From positions 558,001 to 622,000 of the forward strand of contig NZ_SMGI01000001.1 of the NCBI RefSeq assembly GCF_004346845.1: a DNA stretch of 64,000 nucleotides, written 5' to 3'. The stretch is from Winogradskyella wandonensis (GTDB lineage Bacteria > Bacteroidota > Bacteroidia > Flavobacteriales > Flavobacteriaceae). Under the pieces are notes generated by a model that saw nothing but the letters and a program-made list of their open reading frames with translations, did no database searches and was not told where the DNA came from. The position numbers and the translations under genes are program-made. Positions 7,799 to 16,721 of the stretch are shown here, in pieces. The stretch's first letter is position 1. Each line of letters opens with the position of its first letter.

Positions 7799-9706
7799 AT
7801 GAGTAAGATTATTGGAATTGATTTAGGAACAACCAACTCTTGCGTTTCAGTAATGGAAGGTAATGAGCCTGTTGTAATCCCTAATGCAGAAGGTAAACGT
7901 ACAACGCCTTCGGTCATTGCTTTCGTCGAAGGTGGTGAAATTAAAGTTGGTGACCCAGCAAAAAGACAAGCCGTAACAAATCCACAAAAAACAGTTTATT
8001 CTATTAAACGTTTTATGGGTAATAAGTATTCTGAATCTAAGAATGAAGCAGAACGCGTACCTTATAAAGTGGTTAAAGGAGATAATGATACTCCACGAGT
8101 AGATATCGATGGTCGTTTATACACACCACAAGAATTATCTGCTATGATTCTTCAGAAAATGAAGAAAACTGCTGAGGATTATTTAGGTGCAGATGTATCT
8201 AGAGCAGTTATTACCGTACCAGCATATTTTAACGATGCACAAAGACAAGCGACTAAAGAAGCTGGCGAAATTGCAGGTCTTAAAGTAGAGCGTATCATCA
8301 ACGAGCCTACAGCAGCAGCTTTAGCCTACGGTATGGACAAAAAAGGTACTGACCAAAAAATCGTAGTTTTCGATTTTGGTGGTGGTACACACGATGTTTC
8401 TATTCTTGAGTTAGGAGATGGTGTATTCGAAGTATTATCTACAGATGGTGACACGCACTTAGGTGGTGACGATGTAGATGAAAGAATTATCGATTGGTTA
8501 GCAGAAGAGTTTATCAAAGATGAAGATATGGACTTACGTAAAGACCCAATGGCTTTACAACGTCTTAAAGAAGCGGCTGAAAAAGCTAAGATTGAATTAT
8601 CGTCTTCGTCTCAAACTGAAATTAACTTGCCATACGTTACTGCAACGGCAAGTGGACCAAAGCACTTGGTACGTGCATTAACACGTTCTAAATTCGAGCA
8701 GTTAATTGACGATTTAATTAAAAGAACTATAGAGCCATGTGAGTCAGCGTTAAAAGCTGCAGGTTTATCAAAATCAGATATTGATGAGATTATCTTAGTT
8801 GGTGGTTCTACACGTATCCCAGCAGTACAAGAAGCTGTAGAGAAATTCTTCGGAAAAGCGCCAAGTAAAGGTGTAAACCCAGATGAAGTTGTATCTCTAG
8901 GAGCAGGTATTCAAGGTGGTGTATTAACAGGTGATGTTAAAGATGTTCTTTTATTAGATGTTACACCATTATCGCTTGGTATTGAAACTATGGGTAATGT
9001 AATGACAAAGTTGATTGAAGCTAACACAACAATCCCAACTAAAAAGTCACAAGTATTCTCAACTGCAGCAGATAATCAGCCATCGGTAGAAATTCACGTA
9101 TTACAAGGTGAACGTCCTATGGCAGCAGATAACAAAACAATCGGTCGTTTCCACTTAGATGGAATTCCACCAGCAAAACGAGGCGTACCTCAGATTGAAG
9201 TAACCTTTGATATCGATGCCAATGGTATCATTAAAGTGTCTGCTGAAGATAAAGCAACAGGAAAGAAACAAGATATCCGTATCGAAGCCTCTTCTGGATT
9301 GACAGAAGAAGAAATTGCAAAAATGAAAGCTGAAGCAGAAGCTAATGCAGATGCAGATGCTAAGGCAAAAGAAACAGCTGAAAAGTTAAATCAAGCGGAT
9401 GCTATGATTTTCCAAACAGAGAATCAGTTGTCTGAGTTTGGTGATAAATTATCAGATGATAAGAAAAAGCCAATCGAAGATGCGCTAGAAGAATTAAAGA
9501 AAGCGTACGAGACTAAAGATATCGCTGTTATCGAGCCAGCTTTAGAGAAAATAAATGAAGCTTGGAAAGTCGCTTCTGAAGAGATGTACAAAGCACAAGC
9601 CGAAGCTCAAGGTGGCGCTCAACCTGGACCAGATGCTGGTACACAAGGTCAGCCAGCTGATGAGAGTAGTGATGTGGAGGATGTAGACTTTGAGGAAGTA
9701 AAGTAA
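7799..9706 (+). CDS. dnaK: molecular chaperone DnaK (Hsp70)
   Basis: DnaK is the ATP-driven Hsp70 chaperone of the cytoplasm. The 635-residue protein opens with [17 protein letters not shown], has the phosphate loop [15 protein letters not shown] (about residues 194-208), the interdomain linker [15 protein letters not shown], the substrate-binding domain, and an acidic C-terminus ending in [11 protein letters not shown]. One difference from the common form is GGGTHDVS where most have GGGTFDVS. It is monocistronic here: dnaJ and grpE are not adjacent. Two palindromes lie upstream and a strong terminator downstream. Confidence 0.99.
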   Translation: MSKIIGIDLGTTNSCVSVMEGNEPVVIPNAEGKRTTPSVIAFVEGGEIKVGDPAKRQAVTNPQKTVYSIKRFMGNKYSESKNEAERVPYKVVKGDNDTPRVDIDGRLYTPQELSAMILQKMKKTAEDYLGADVSRAVITVPAYFNDAQRQATKEAGEIAGLKVERIINEPTAAALAYGMDKKGTDQKIVVFDFGGGTHDVSILELGDGVFEVLSTDGDTHLGGDDVDERIIDWLAEEFIKDEDMDLRKDPMALQRLKEAAEKAKIELSSSSQTEINLPYVTATASGPKHLVRALTRSKFEQLIDDLIKRTIEPCESALKAAGLSKSDIDEIILVGGSTRIPAVQEAVEKFFGKAPSKGVNPDEVVSLGAGIQGGVLTGDVKDVLLLDVTPLSLGIETMGNVMTKLIEANTTIPTKKSQVFSTAADNQPSVEIHVLQGERPMAADNKTIGRFHLDGIPPAKRGVPQIEVTFDIDANGIIKVSAEDKATGKKQDIRIEASSGLTEEEIAKMKAEAEANADADAKAKETAEKLNQADAMIFQTENQLSEFGDKLSDDKKKPIEDALEELKKAYETKDIAVIEPALEKINEAWKVASEEMYKAQAEAQGGAQPGPDAGTQGQPADESSDVEDVDFEEVK

Positions 9707-9741
9707 GTGAGATAGCAAATCTGTGATTTGCGTTATCGAAC

Positions 9742-9771
9742 TTATGCTGAATTTATTTCAGCATCTCATAA
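9742..9771 (+). repeat. dispersed ATGCTGA/TCAGCAT repeat, family B copy 1
   Basis: ATGCTGAA and TTCAGCAT form a hairpin, followed by CTCATAA. A near-identical copy is at 21832-21859. This copy lies between the dnaK stop and its terminator. Confidence 0.65.
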
Positions 9772-9775
9772 AATT

Positions 9776-9809
9776 AAAAGCGCAACCGTTAATTCGGTTG
9801 CGTTTTTTT
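9776..9809 (+). terminator. dnaK terminator
   Basis: CGCAACCG (9781-9788) pairs with CGGTTGCG (9795-9802) around a six-base loop, followed by seven T. A strong rho-independent terminator. Confidence 0.92.
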
Positions 9810-9890
9810 ATTACTAATCTTAACACGATATTAATACATACATTTCAGCATATCCTTATATTAAAAGAAACTAATACAAAAATTAAACAC

Positions 9891-10895
9891 ATGAAAGTAA
9901 AAGCATACGCAGCAAAAGAAGCAAAAGGAGAATTACAACCATTCGAGTACGAGCTCGGTGATATCGGTAAAGAGCAAGTAGATATTAAGGTGGATTATTG
10001 TGGCTTATGTCATAGCGATATAAGTATGATTAATAACGATTGGGGCATGTCCGAGTATCCGTTGGTTCCAGGGCACGAGATTGTAGGTGAGGTTATCAAT
10101 GTTGGTAGCGAGGTCAAAGGCTTAAAAAAAGGAGATAAGGTAGGCATGGGATGGTACAGTGCATCTTGTATGCATTGCAATCAATGTATGGATGGAAAGC
10201 AACATTTGTGTAATACGGCAGAGGCCACAATTGTAGGTCGTCATGGTGGATTTGCAGATGTGGTTCGTGGTCATTGGTCATGGGCAACAATCTTACCAGA
10301 AGGCATCGATATGTCAAAAGCCGGACCTTTATTCTGTGGTGGAATAACGGTTTTTAATCCAATTGTTTTATCAGGCGTTAAACCAACAGACAAGGTTGGT
10401 GTGATTGGTATTGGAGGCTTAGGACACATGGCTCTAAAGTTTTTAAAAGCTTGGGGATGTGAGGTTACAGCATTTACATCTAATAAGAGTAAAGAAGATG
10501 CTCTTAAAAAAATGGGTGCTCATAATGTTGTAGATTCGACAAACTCCGATGAGTTAGAACGTATCGCAGGAACTTTAGATTTTATTTTAAATACAACCAA
10601 TGTAAAATTAGATTGGGATGCCTATTTAACCACATTAGCGCCACAAGGTAAATTACATACGGTTGGTGCCGTATTAGAGCCTATGGAAATACCAGCCTTT
10701 AGTATGATTTCTGGCGAAAAATCTGTTGGAGGAAGTCCATTAGGAAGTATAGCGCTTACACGAAAAATGCTAGAATTCTGTGTGCGTCATGATATTTACC
10801 CTACGGTTGAAGAATTTAAAATGGAAGACGTTAATAAAGCAATTAAGCATCTGCATGATGGGAAAGCCCGTTTTAGGCTGGTTCTTAAAGCCTAA
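9891..10895 (+). CDS. zinc-dependent NAD(P) alcohol dehydrogenase (CAD/YahK-like)
   Basis: This is a medium-chain dehydrogenase acting on aldehydes and primary alcohols, most like the cinnamyl-alcohol/YahK group that prefers NADPH. The 334-residue protein has the catalytic zinc region CGLCHSDISM, GHEIVGEV, four structural-zinc cysteines in CMHCNQCMDGKQHLC, and the Rossmann motif GIGGLGHMA. I start at ATG 9891, where homology begins; the open frame extends back through the dnaK terminator and cannot be coding there. Substrate is not predictable. Confidence 0.9.
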   Translation: MKVKAYAAKEAKGELQPFEYELGDIGKEQVDIKVDYCGLCHSDISMINNDWGMSEYPLVPGHEIVGEVINVGSEVKGLKKGDKVGMGWYSASCMHCNQCMDGKQHLCNTAEATIVGRHGGFADVVRGHWSWATILPEGIDMSKAGPLFCGGITVFNPIVLSGVKPTDKVGVIGIGGLGHMALKFLKAWGCEVTAFTSNKSKEDALKKMGAHNVVDSTNSDELERIAGTLDFILNTTNVKLDWDAYLTTLAPQGKLHTVGAVLEPMEIPAFSMISGEKSVGGSPLGSIALTRKMLEFCVRHDIYPTVEEFKMEDVNKAIKHLHDGKARFRLVLKA

Positions 10896-10916
10896 AATAA
10901 ATGCTCACTAAGTCAC

Positions 10917-10945
10917 AAGCGTAGTCCAAACGATTACGCTTTTTT
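10917..10945 (+). terminator. terminator after the alcohol dehydrogenase gene
   Basis: AAGCGTAGTC pairs with GATTACGCTT (one G-T pair) around a CAAAC loop and runs into TTTTT. Confidence 0.8.
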
Positions 10946-10982
10946 CGTTTATTAGTTTTACTTTGCATTCAAACTAAAAGAA

Positions 10983-12212
10983 ATGTCTTTTTCATTAAAA
11001 ATAAAATCTAATTATCAGCCTAAGCGCTTGGCCGTAAAATTAAATGCAAAAGGCGAACAGTCTGTTGTAAAAGGTCACCCTTGGGTGTTTTCTAATAGTA
11101 TTGTTAAGGTTAATGAAGATGCAAAGACGGGTGATTTAGCTATTATTTTCAGCAAGAATAAAAATAAAGTTGTTGGTATAGGTTTGTATGATGAGAAATC
11201 GCCTATCCGAATAAAAGTCATTCATAATGCACAGACTAAGGCAGAAATAAATGCTGAATTTTTTCATGATAAAATTGAAAAGGCTTTTGCCTTACGAGCT
11301 GAATTATTAGCAACCAATACCAATAGTTACCGTTTACTTTTTGGAGAAAATGACGGTTTTCCTGGTTTGATAGCTGATGTATATGCTGAGGTTTTAGTCA
11401 TTAAATTATATTCTGAAATTTGGTTACCGTATCTCGAACCCATTTTAAAAAGTTTACAAGATGTCTCTGAAGCAAAAACCATTGTAATTCGTCTGAGTCG
11501 TAATCTTCAAAATAGCAATAATTATAATTTGAAAGATGGTGATGTGGTTTATGGCGTCCTAGAAAATGAAGTCGTTCATTTTGTGGAACATGGCATTAAT
11601 TTTTCAGCAAATGTTATCAAAGGTCATAAAACAGGTTACTTTCTAGACCATCGCAATAATCGCAGACGTGTAGGTGAGCTGAGCAAAGGTAAAACGGTTT
11701 TAGATGTGTTCTCGTATGCCGGAGGTTTTTCGGTACATGCTCTGGCTAATGGCGCTGATGAGGTGACGAGTTTAGATATTAGCAAGCAGGCTTTAGACAT
11801 GGCTGTAGAAAACGGAAAGTTGAATGACTACCAAGGCATTCATAAAACCATTTCAGGAGACGCGTTTCAAGAAATGGAAGACCTCATTAAACGTGGAAAA
11901 CGATATGATGTTGTAGTGATTGACCCACCAAGTTTTGTAAAACAAAAATCTGAAATTGATTTAGCTAAAAAGAAGTACGCACAACTAGCCGATTTAGGTA
12001 TTCGTCTCACAGCTAAAAAAGGGGTATTGGTTTTAGCCTCTTGTTCATCTAGAATATTAGCGCAGTCTTTTTTTGATTTAAATCAACGTGTACTGAATGC
12101 GCAGCCGAGATTGTTTGAAACACAACTCAAAACCAAACATGATATTGACCATCCAGTAACCTTTGCTGAAGGCGCTTATTTAAAGTGTGGATATTACCGC
12201 TTCTTAGAATAA
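10983..12212 (+). CDS. class I SAM-dependent 23S rRNA m5C methyltransferase, RlmI type
   Basis: RlmI-type enzymes methylate a cytosine (C1962 in E. coli) of 23S rRNA. The 409-residue protein has an N-terminal PUA-like domain (KGHPWVFSNSI), an EEHGI-like middle domain, then the methyltransferase core: KTGYFLDHRNNRR, the SAM motif DVFSYAGGFSVHA, the catalytic region VVIDPPSFVK and LASCSSRI. Length and order match RlmI/YccW. The position modified is inferred from the family, so I leave out a symbol. Confidence 0.9.
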   Translation: MSFSLKIKSNYQPKRLAVKLNAKGEQSVVKGHPWVFSNSIVKVNEDAKTGDLAIIFSKNKNKVVGIGLYDEKSPIRIKVIHNAQTKAEINAEFFHDKIEKAFALRAELLATNTNSYRLLFGENDGFPGLIADVYAEVLVIKLYSEIWLPYLEPILKSLQDVSEAKTIVIRLSRNLQNSNNYNLKDGDVVYGVLENEVVHFVEHGINFSANVIKGHKTGYFLDHRNNRRRVGELSKGKTVLDVFSYAGGFSVHALANGADEVTSLDISKQALDMAVENGKLNDYQGIHKTISGDAFQEMEDLIKRGKRYDVVVIDPPSFVKQKSEIDLAKKKYAQLADLGIRLTAKKGVLVLASCSSRILAQSFFDLNQRVLNAQPRLFETQLKTKHDIDHPVTFAEGAYLKCGYYRFLE

Positions 12213-12214
12213 AA

Positions 12215-12234
12215 TTATTATGCATGCATAATAA
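12215..12234. promoter_or_regulatory. 20-base perfect palindrome in the promoter of the nitronate monooxygenase-like gene
   Basis: TTATTATGCA followed by TGCATAATAA is a perfect 20-base palindrome. It starts 3 bases after the stop of the methyltransferase and ends 9 bases before a TATATTTG -7 box (12244-12251), so it covers the -33 region. A closely similar palindrome lies at 23184-23201. It probably binds a dimeric repressor or activator. Confidence 0.6.
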
Positions 12235-12243
12235 AATTTAATT

Positions 12244-12251
12244 TATATTTG
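12244..12251 (+). promoter_or_regulatory. -7 element TATATTTG
   Basis: The sequence matches TAnnTTTG and is the only such box between the methyltransferase stop and the ATG at 12355; the leader would be about 100 bases and contains a family A repeat. Confidence 0.5.
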
Positions 12252-12266
12252 TAAATAAATTAACTC

Positions 12267-12295
12267 TGTCACCTTGAGCGCAGTCGAAAGGTCTT
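12267..12295. repeat. dispersed intergenic repeat, family A copy 2
   Basis: TGTCACCTTGAGCGCAGTCG and the next nine bases match the copy at 4753-4782. It lies in the 5' leader of the following gene. Confidence 0.7.
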
Positions 12296-12354
12296 CATAA
12301 TTAAAATAAATAGTGTGTAACATTTAAAAATCCTCACTTCCGTGAGAAATAAAT

Positions 12355-13302
12355 ATGCAAACAAAACTTACCCAATTACTCAACATAAAATACCCAATAA
12401 TCCAAGCACCTATGTTTTTAGTTTCTAACGTAGCTATGGTAACAGAAGCTATGAATGCAGGTATTGCAGGTTGTATTCCAGCTTTAAATTATAGAACATT
12501 AGAAGAGTTAAGAGCAGCGATAAAAGAGTTACATGCTAACAAGGTTGAAGGCGGTTCATTTGGATTTAATTTAATTGTAAATAAATCTAACGTAAAGTAT
12601 AAAGGGCAATTAGAAGTCCTATGCGAAGAAGGTTGCGACTTTATCATTACATCATTAGGAAGCCCAGAGGAAACCATTAAACAAGCACACAAAGCTGGAA
12701 TTAAAGTATTTTGTGATGTAGTAGATTTAAAATTTGCTAAAAAGGTAGAAGGTTTAGGTGCAGATGCAGCCATTGCTGTTAATAACGAAGCTGGTGGTCA
12801 CCGCGGTAATATGACGCCAGAAGAGTTAACAGGATTACTAAGTAAAGAATTGTCCATTCCTGTGATTTCTGCAGGCGGTGTAGGTTGTAAAGCAGATATT
12901 GATAAAATGTTAAGTTACGGCGCGGAAGGTGTTTCCGTTGGTAGCCCATTTATAGCTTCAATAGAGGCAGGAGTAACTGACGAGTACAAGCAAGCCTGTG
13001 TAGATTACGGCGCAGACGATATTGTAATGACAGAGCGCATTTCTGGTACACCGTGTACGGTGATTAATACACCTTATGTTCAGAAAATAGGAACTAAGCA
13101 AACTTGGCTAGAATCTGTTTTAAATAAAAACCGAAAACTCAAAAAATGGGTGAAGATGATACGGTTTTCAATTGGTATGAAAGCCACAGAAAAAGCTGCC
13201 AAGAAAGCGACTTACAAAACCGTTTGGGTGGCTGGACCAAGTATAGAGCATACTAAGGAAATACTTCCTGTAAAAGATATTGTGGCTAAGCTTATTAACT
13301 AA
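12355..13302 (+). CDS. NAD(P)H-dependent flavin oxidoreductase, nitronate monooxygenase family
   Basis: The 315-residue TIM-barrel protein has the family start YPIIQAPMFLVSNVAMVTEAMNAG, then EAGGHRG (the region with the conserved His) and ISAGGVG followed by AEGVSVGSPFIA for FMN phosphate binding. Family members oxidise alkyl nitronates or act as FMN-dependent quinone or enoyl reductases; the true substrate is unknown. A palindromic operator (12215-12234) suggests regulated expression. A small CTCAC-TTCC-GTGAG hairpin lies in the leader at 12333-12346. Confidence 0.87.
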   Translation: MQTKLTQLLNIKYPIIQAPMFLVSNVAMVTEAMNAGIAGCIPALNYRTLEELRAAIKELHANKVEGGSFGFNLIVNKSNVKYKGQLEVLCEEGCDFIITSLGSPEETIKQAHKAGIKVFCDVVDLKFAKKVEGLGADAAIAVNNEAGGHRGNMTPEELTGLLSKELSIPVISAGGVGCKADIDKMLSYGAEGVSVGSPFIASIEAGVTDEYKQACVDYGADDIVMTERISGTPCTVINTPYVQKIGTKQTWLESVLNKNRKLKKWVKMIRFSIGMKATEKAAKKATYKTVWVAGPSIEHTKEILPVKDIVAKLIN

Positions 13303-13603
13303 CAAATTTATTTTAGGACAGATTTAAGTATCAACGAAATTTTGGTATTTTTTTCTTCTTTTTAACATCTTTACATCTGCCGGAAACCTAAAGTTGATAT
13401 CCCAAAATGGTAGGCAGATTACAAAGACCATGTGTTTGATTAGTGTGCGTTATTGTTGATAACTGTTTATAAGTCATGACTTTTGCTTATTGATATTTAG
13501 AATGCAAAAATCTAGCTTCGCTTATCAATCGATATATATCATTATTAACGATTCATGTCTTAACATTGTAGCCAATTGAAAATCAAGACTTAAAAAAATC
13601 TTA

Positions 13604-13619
13604 TTCTACATTTGTAGAA
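13604..13619. promoter_or_regulatory. operator site 1, BlaI/MecI-like, on the -33 element
   Basis: TTCTACATTTGTAGAA is a perfect 7+2+7 palindrome containing TACA/TGTA half-site cores like those bound by the BlaI/MecI/CopY family. Its TTG (13612-13614) lies exactly 20 bases before the TACGTTTG of site 2, the normal -33 to -7 spacing. It also contains its own TACATTTG. Confidence 0.6.
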
Positions 13620-13631
13620 GTTAAATGAAAT

Positions 13632-13647
13632 CTCTACGTTTGTAGAA
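13632..13647. promoter_or_regulatory. operator site 2 superimposed on the -7 box TACGTTTG
   Basis: CTCTACGTTTGTAGAA matches site 1 at 14 of 16 positions, centred 28 bases further on. TACGTTTG (13635-13642) fits the -7 consensus TAnnTTTG. Binding here would block the promoter of the lipoprotein gene starting at 13665. Confidence 0.6.
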
Positions 13648-13664
13648 TTAAAATATCATTATAA

Positions 13665-14570
13665 ATGAAAAAAGTCTTACTTCTATTTATTATTCTACTT
13701 GGATTAACTTCTTGTAAAGAAAATACAGAAAAACAAACAACATCTGATGAAACATCAAATACTATTGAAAATTCTGCAGAAATGACAGAAGAGCAAAAGG
13801 ATTTGAAAGAGAATGCGATACCAATTAAGAGCTTATCAAAGTTGAGCAACAAGATATATGATGAAATTGCAAATTTTGAAATATTAATGATTGGGGAAAT
13901 GCACGGAACCAATGAACCTGCTGAATTTGCTTATGGGTTATGTGAACTTATTACTAAACACGAAGACAATGTGATAATGGCTATGGAAATTCGTTCTTCA
14001 CTTATGAATAACTTGTCAGACGATATGTCAATTTCCCAATTAAAAGAATTGGATTTCTTCCGCAGAAAAAATTTTGATGGTAGAAATGGTGTAGCATGGC
14101 TTGATTTAGTACATAAGAGCATTAAAAATGAAAGAATCATTTTAAAATTCATTGATAATTCTTACCCGTCTTCACCCAGAGATTCGTCCATGTACAGGGA
14201 AATACGTAACATCCATAATAAATATCCGAATACCAAAATCGTCACTCTAACAGGAAATGTACATAATTCTTTTACACCCCTTTTTGACAAAGTAAGAATT
14301 GGAGGTTACTTGTTAAAAGATTCTCTTAATTTTAATTCTAAAAAAATCATGTCCATTAATCATGTATTTAGTGAAGGCAGCATGTTAAATAATGACGGTA
14401 CAGGTTTAAAAATTCGCACTATTGAAAGAGAGAATAATATCTATAATACTACCTTATCCCATGATATGTTTTTATATAAGAAATTTCCTGAAGAGCAAAA
14501 TGAATATACACATATCCTATATACTGATAAAGTAACAGCTTCAGAAATAATTAAAAAAGATGATAGGTAA
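13665..14570 (+). CDS. lipoprotein of the ChaN/TraB/erythromycin-esterase-like (Tiki) superfamily
   Basis: The 301-residue product has a lipoprotein signal with lipid Cys at about residue 17 (LLGLTSC). The core shows ILMIGEMHGTNEPAEF (about residues 72-87), VIMAMEIRSS, and LTGNVHNS (about 196-203): a GExHG near the start, a following Glu, and a late N-x-H. That layout fits the Tiki/TraB/ChaN/EreA superfamily, whose members are hydrolases or haem-binding proteins. The specific reaction is unknown. Promoter overlap with two palindromic operators points to tight repression or derepression. Confidence 0.65.
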   Translation: MKKVLLLFIILLGLTSCKENTEKQTTSDETSNTIENSAEMTEEQKDLKENAIPIKSLSKLSNKIYDEIANFEILMIGEMHGTNEPAEFAYGLCELITKHEDNVIMAMEIRSSLMNNLSDDMSISQLKELDFFRRKNFDGRNGVAWLDLVHKSIKNERIILKFIDNSYPSSPRDSSMYREIRNIHNKYPNTKIVTLTGNVHNSFTPLFDKVRIGGYLLKDSLNFNSKKIMSINHVFSEGSMLNNDGTGLKIRTIERENNIYNTTLSHDMFLYKKFPEEQNEYTHILYTDKVTASEIIKKDDR

Positions 14571-14941
14571 TGATAGAATATATCTCTTTTATAGAAAAAT
14601 CGACTTGGCAAAACCAACTCAAGAACATAGAATTACAAATTGAAAATCCAATAAATCGAATAAAATAACTGGCTACAACACCGTGTATAATCAATGTCTT
14701 GTTCTCGCCTACTTACGAAAATTTGCTTTCGCACAGTTCGTACTTCGTGCTCGTGTCTAGCGGATTTTTGCTATGCACAGTTCACTTCGTTCGTGTCTAT
14801 TCGGTTTTTATTTGCTAAATTAGGTTCTTAAACACGCTACTAATCATACGCAAACACGATAAGCGCAAAAGAAATTCCCAAGATTAAAATTATTATATAA
14901 AGTCTTAACTTAGCGTTGCATTCATCTTCAAATTAAAATCA
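14571..14941. repeat. 371-base non-coding region with degenerate direct repeats
   Basis: No gene is seen. GCACAGTTC...ACTTCGT...TCGTGTCTA units occur at 14731-14768 and 14775-14809, with related TTTGCT words before and after them (14721, 14766, 14812), giving a decayed tandem array with a period near 44 bases. The segment GGCTACAACACCGTGTATAA at 14671-14690 resembles a word I remember from other Flavobacteriaceae intergenic regions. Confidence 0.5.
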
Positions 14942-16321
14942 ATGAAAAAGTCATTATTACTACTACTTACTATTGCTTTGTTTCAAACACTTATCGCTCA
15001 AGACAAACGCCCTGAGCGTTTAGATAGCTTGTTTACCGCGTTATATGCCAAAAAGCAATTTAACGGTAATGTTTTAGTGGCCGACAAAGGCGAAGTGATT
15101 TTCAAAAAGAGTTATGGTATTGCTAATGAAGAAACTCAGCAAAAAATTAATAACAATACTATTTTTGAGTTGGCATCTGTTTCCAAGCAATTTACAGCCA
15201 TGGGAATTGTAACGCTTCAAAAAGCTGGGAAATTGGATTATGATGATAAAATTTCGAAGTACATTCCTGAGTTAGATTTTTACGGTGATGTTACGGTTAG
15301 AAACTTATTAAACCACACAGGCGGTCTTCCAGATTATATGGGATTGTTTCAGCAAAAATGGGATAAATCAAAATTTGCCACCAATGAAGATATTGTAAAA
15401 CTTGTGGCAGAGCATAGGCCAGAGGCCAATTTTCAGCCAGGCGAAAAGTTTCAGTATAGCAACACAGGTTATGCACTTTTGGCGAGTATTATTGAACGTG
15501 CTTCAGGGAAATCCTTTACAGACCATTTGGCAGAAACTAATTTTAAACCACTTGGGATGACCAACACTTTTGTGTATAGAAGTCGTTATGAGCCAAGAGA
15601 TATCGACAATATTGCTTTGGGCTATATCGCAGATAATAGTGGAAATAAAGTGCGACCAGAGCATTTTGGTAATCAGATTCCGTTTTACTATCTCGATGGA
15701 ATTGTAGGTGATGGTATGGTCAATTCTACTTTAGACGATTTACTAAAATGGGATAGAGCTTTGTATACAGATAAATTGGTTAACGATGCCGATAAAGCAC
15801 AAATTTTTAATGAAGCAGACACTAAAGACGGAAAAGGCTCTGGCTATGGATTCGGATGGGGCGTTGGTAAATCTGAGAAATATGGAAGAATAGCTAACCA
15901 CTCGGGGTCATGGGCAGGAAATCTTACATTTATAGAGCGTCAATTGGATAATGACAAAACCTTTATTATTCTTCAGAATAACGATACAGGTTTAAACGTT
16001 GTGCCTAGCAAAGAAGTACGAAAAATTCTTAATAACGAACCGCTTGAGATTAAGAAAACCATTAACCTTACAGCAGAAGAACTAGAGAAATACACGGGTA
16101 TTTTTTCAAACGAAAACTTTCCTATTAAAATTGAATTCTTCGTAAAAGACGGTGTCTTAATGGGTCAAGGCGATGGTCAAGGTGCATTTCCTTTAGATAA
16201 CTATGCTAATCATACCTTTAAGTTCGACCCTGCGCGAATTTCCTTGGTTTTTAATTTAGAAGATGATACTATTGACTTCACTCAAGGCGGACAGAGTTTT
16301 GTGTTTAAAAAGGAAAAGTAA
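14942..16321 (+). CDS. secreted serine hydrolase, beta-lactamase/D-alanyl-D-alanine carboxypeptidase fold (S12)
   Basis: The 459-residue protein has a signal peptide ending in LIAQ and the three marks of penicillin-binding-fold serine hydrolases: SVSK (SxxK, about residues 78-81), YSN (YxN, about 176-178) and HSG (about 320-322). A C-terminal domain of about 90 residues follows, as in many S12 peptidases of Bacteroidota. It acts in the periplasm. It may be a D-amino acid peptidase or esterase rather than an antibiotic-inactivating beta-lactamase; sequence motifs alone do not decide. Confidence 0.88.
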   Translation: MKKSLLLLLTIALFQTLIAQDKRPERLDSLFTALYAKKQFNGNVLVADKGEVIFKKSYGIANEETQQKINNNTIFELASVSKQFTAMGIVTLQKAGKLDYDDKISKYIPELDFYGDVTVRNLLNHTGGLPDYMGLFQQKWDKSKFATNEDIVKLVAEHRPEANFQPGEKFQYSNTGYALLASIIERASGKSFTDHLAETNFKPLGMTNTFVYRSRYEPRDIDNIALGYIADNSGNKVRPEHFGNQIPFYYLDGIVGDGMVNSTLDDLLKWDRALYTDKLVNDADKAQIFNEADTKDGKGSGYGFGWGVGKSEKYGRIANHSGSWAGNLTFIERQLDNDKTFIILQNNDTGLNVVPSKEVRKILNNEPLEIKKTINLTAEELEKYTGIFSNENFPIKIEFFVKDGVLMGQGDGQGAFPLDNYANHTFKFDPARISLVFNLEDDTIDFTQGGQSFVFKKEK

Positions 16322-16400
16322 AAGCTAAAGTCTTTATTTGTAACAAATTAAAGTTTCTAGCGTCTTATAAGTATACACAACAATAAAAAAAACAAAAGCT

Positions 16401-16721
16401 ATGATTCATATTCCAGCATTATTATTAGGAACTGCAATAGGCACAGGTATTGGTATGTTAATCGCTCCAGAAAAAGGAAGCGATACGCGAGCTAAATTAA
16501 AAAAAGAAGGTAAAGACGTTAAAGAGCAAATCGTTTCAGATTTTAAAGAAGTAAAAGAAGATGTTTCCAAAGCAGCAGCTTCAGGTAAAGAAAAATTAAG
16601 TGATGAGATTGAAGAATTAAAAGTAAAAGCAAGCCAAAAAGCAGAAAAAGCTATAATGTTTTTAGAAAAGCAATTAGCCATTCTTAAAGCGAAGAATAAA
16701 ACGCTTCAACAACCAAGCTAG
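16401..16721 (+). CDS. YtxH-domain stress-type protein
   Basis: The 106-residue protein starts with one glycine-rich membrane helix containing GTAIGTGIGMLIAPEKGSDTR, the signature of YtxH proteins, and continues as a charged amphipathic helix of K, E and A repeats likely to form a coiled coil. YtxH proteins are small envelope proteins induced by stress in several bacteria; their biochemical job is unknown. The stop overlaps the convergent acetyltransferase gene by 4 bases. Confidence 0.85.
   Translation: MIHIPALLLGTAIGTGIGMLIAPEKGSDTRAKLKKEGKDVKEQIVSDFKEVKEDVSKAAASGKEKLSDEIEELKVKASQKAEKAIMFLEKQLAILKAKNKTLQQPS

Larger units (their letters stand above)
13303..13664. other. 362-base gene-free region
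   Basis: No coding frame is supported. The right end holds the tandem operator-promoter at 13604-13647. A 12-base palindrome AAGTCATGACTT is at 13471-13482. Nothing else is recognised. Confidence 0.6.

Noticed and set aside
8326-8517. Antisense open frames in dnaK and other genes
   Set aside because: They are shadows of strongly coding frames, without start signals or recognisable proteins.
9723-9890. N-terminal extension of the alcohol dehydrogenase
   Set aside because: It runs through the dnaK terminator and a dispersed repeat and lacks homology; the ATG at 9891 is the start.
14665-14830. An integron attC site or CRISPR remnant in the repeated region
   Set aside because: No RYYYAAC/GTTRRRY pair in the right layout, and the repeats decay and lack unique spacers of constant length.
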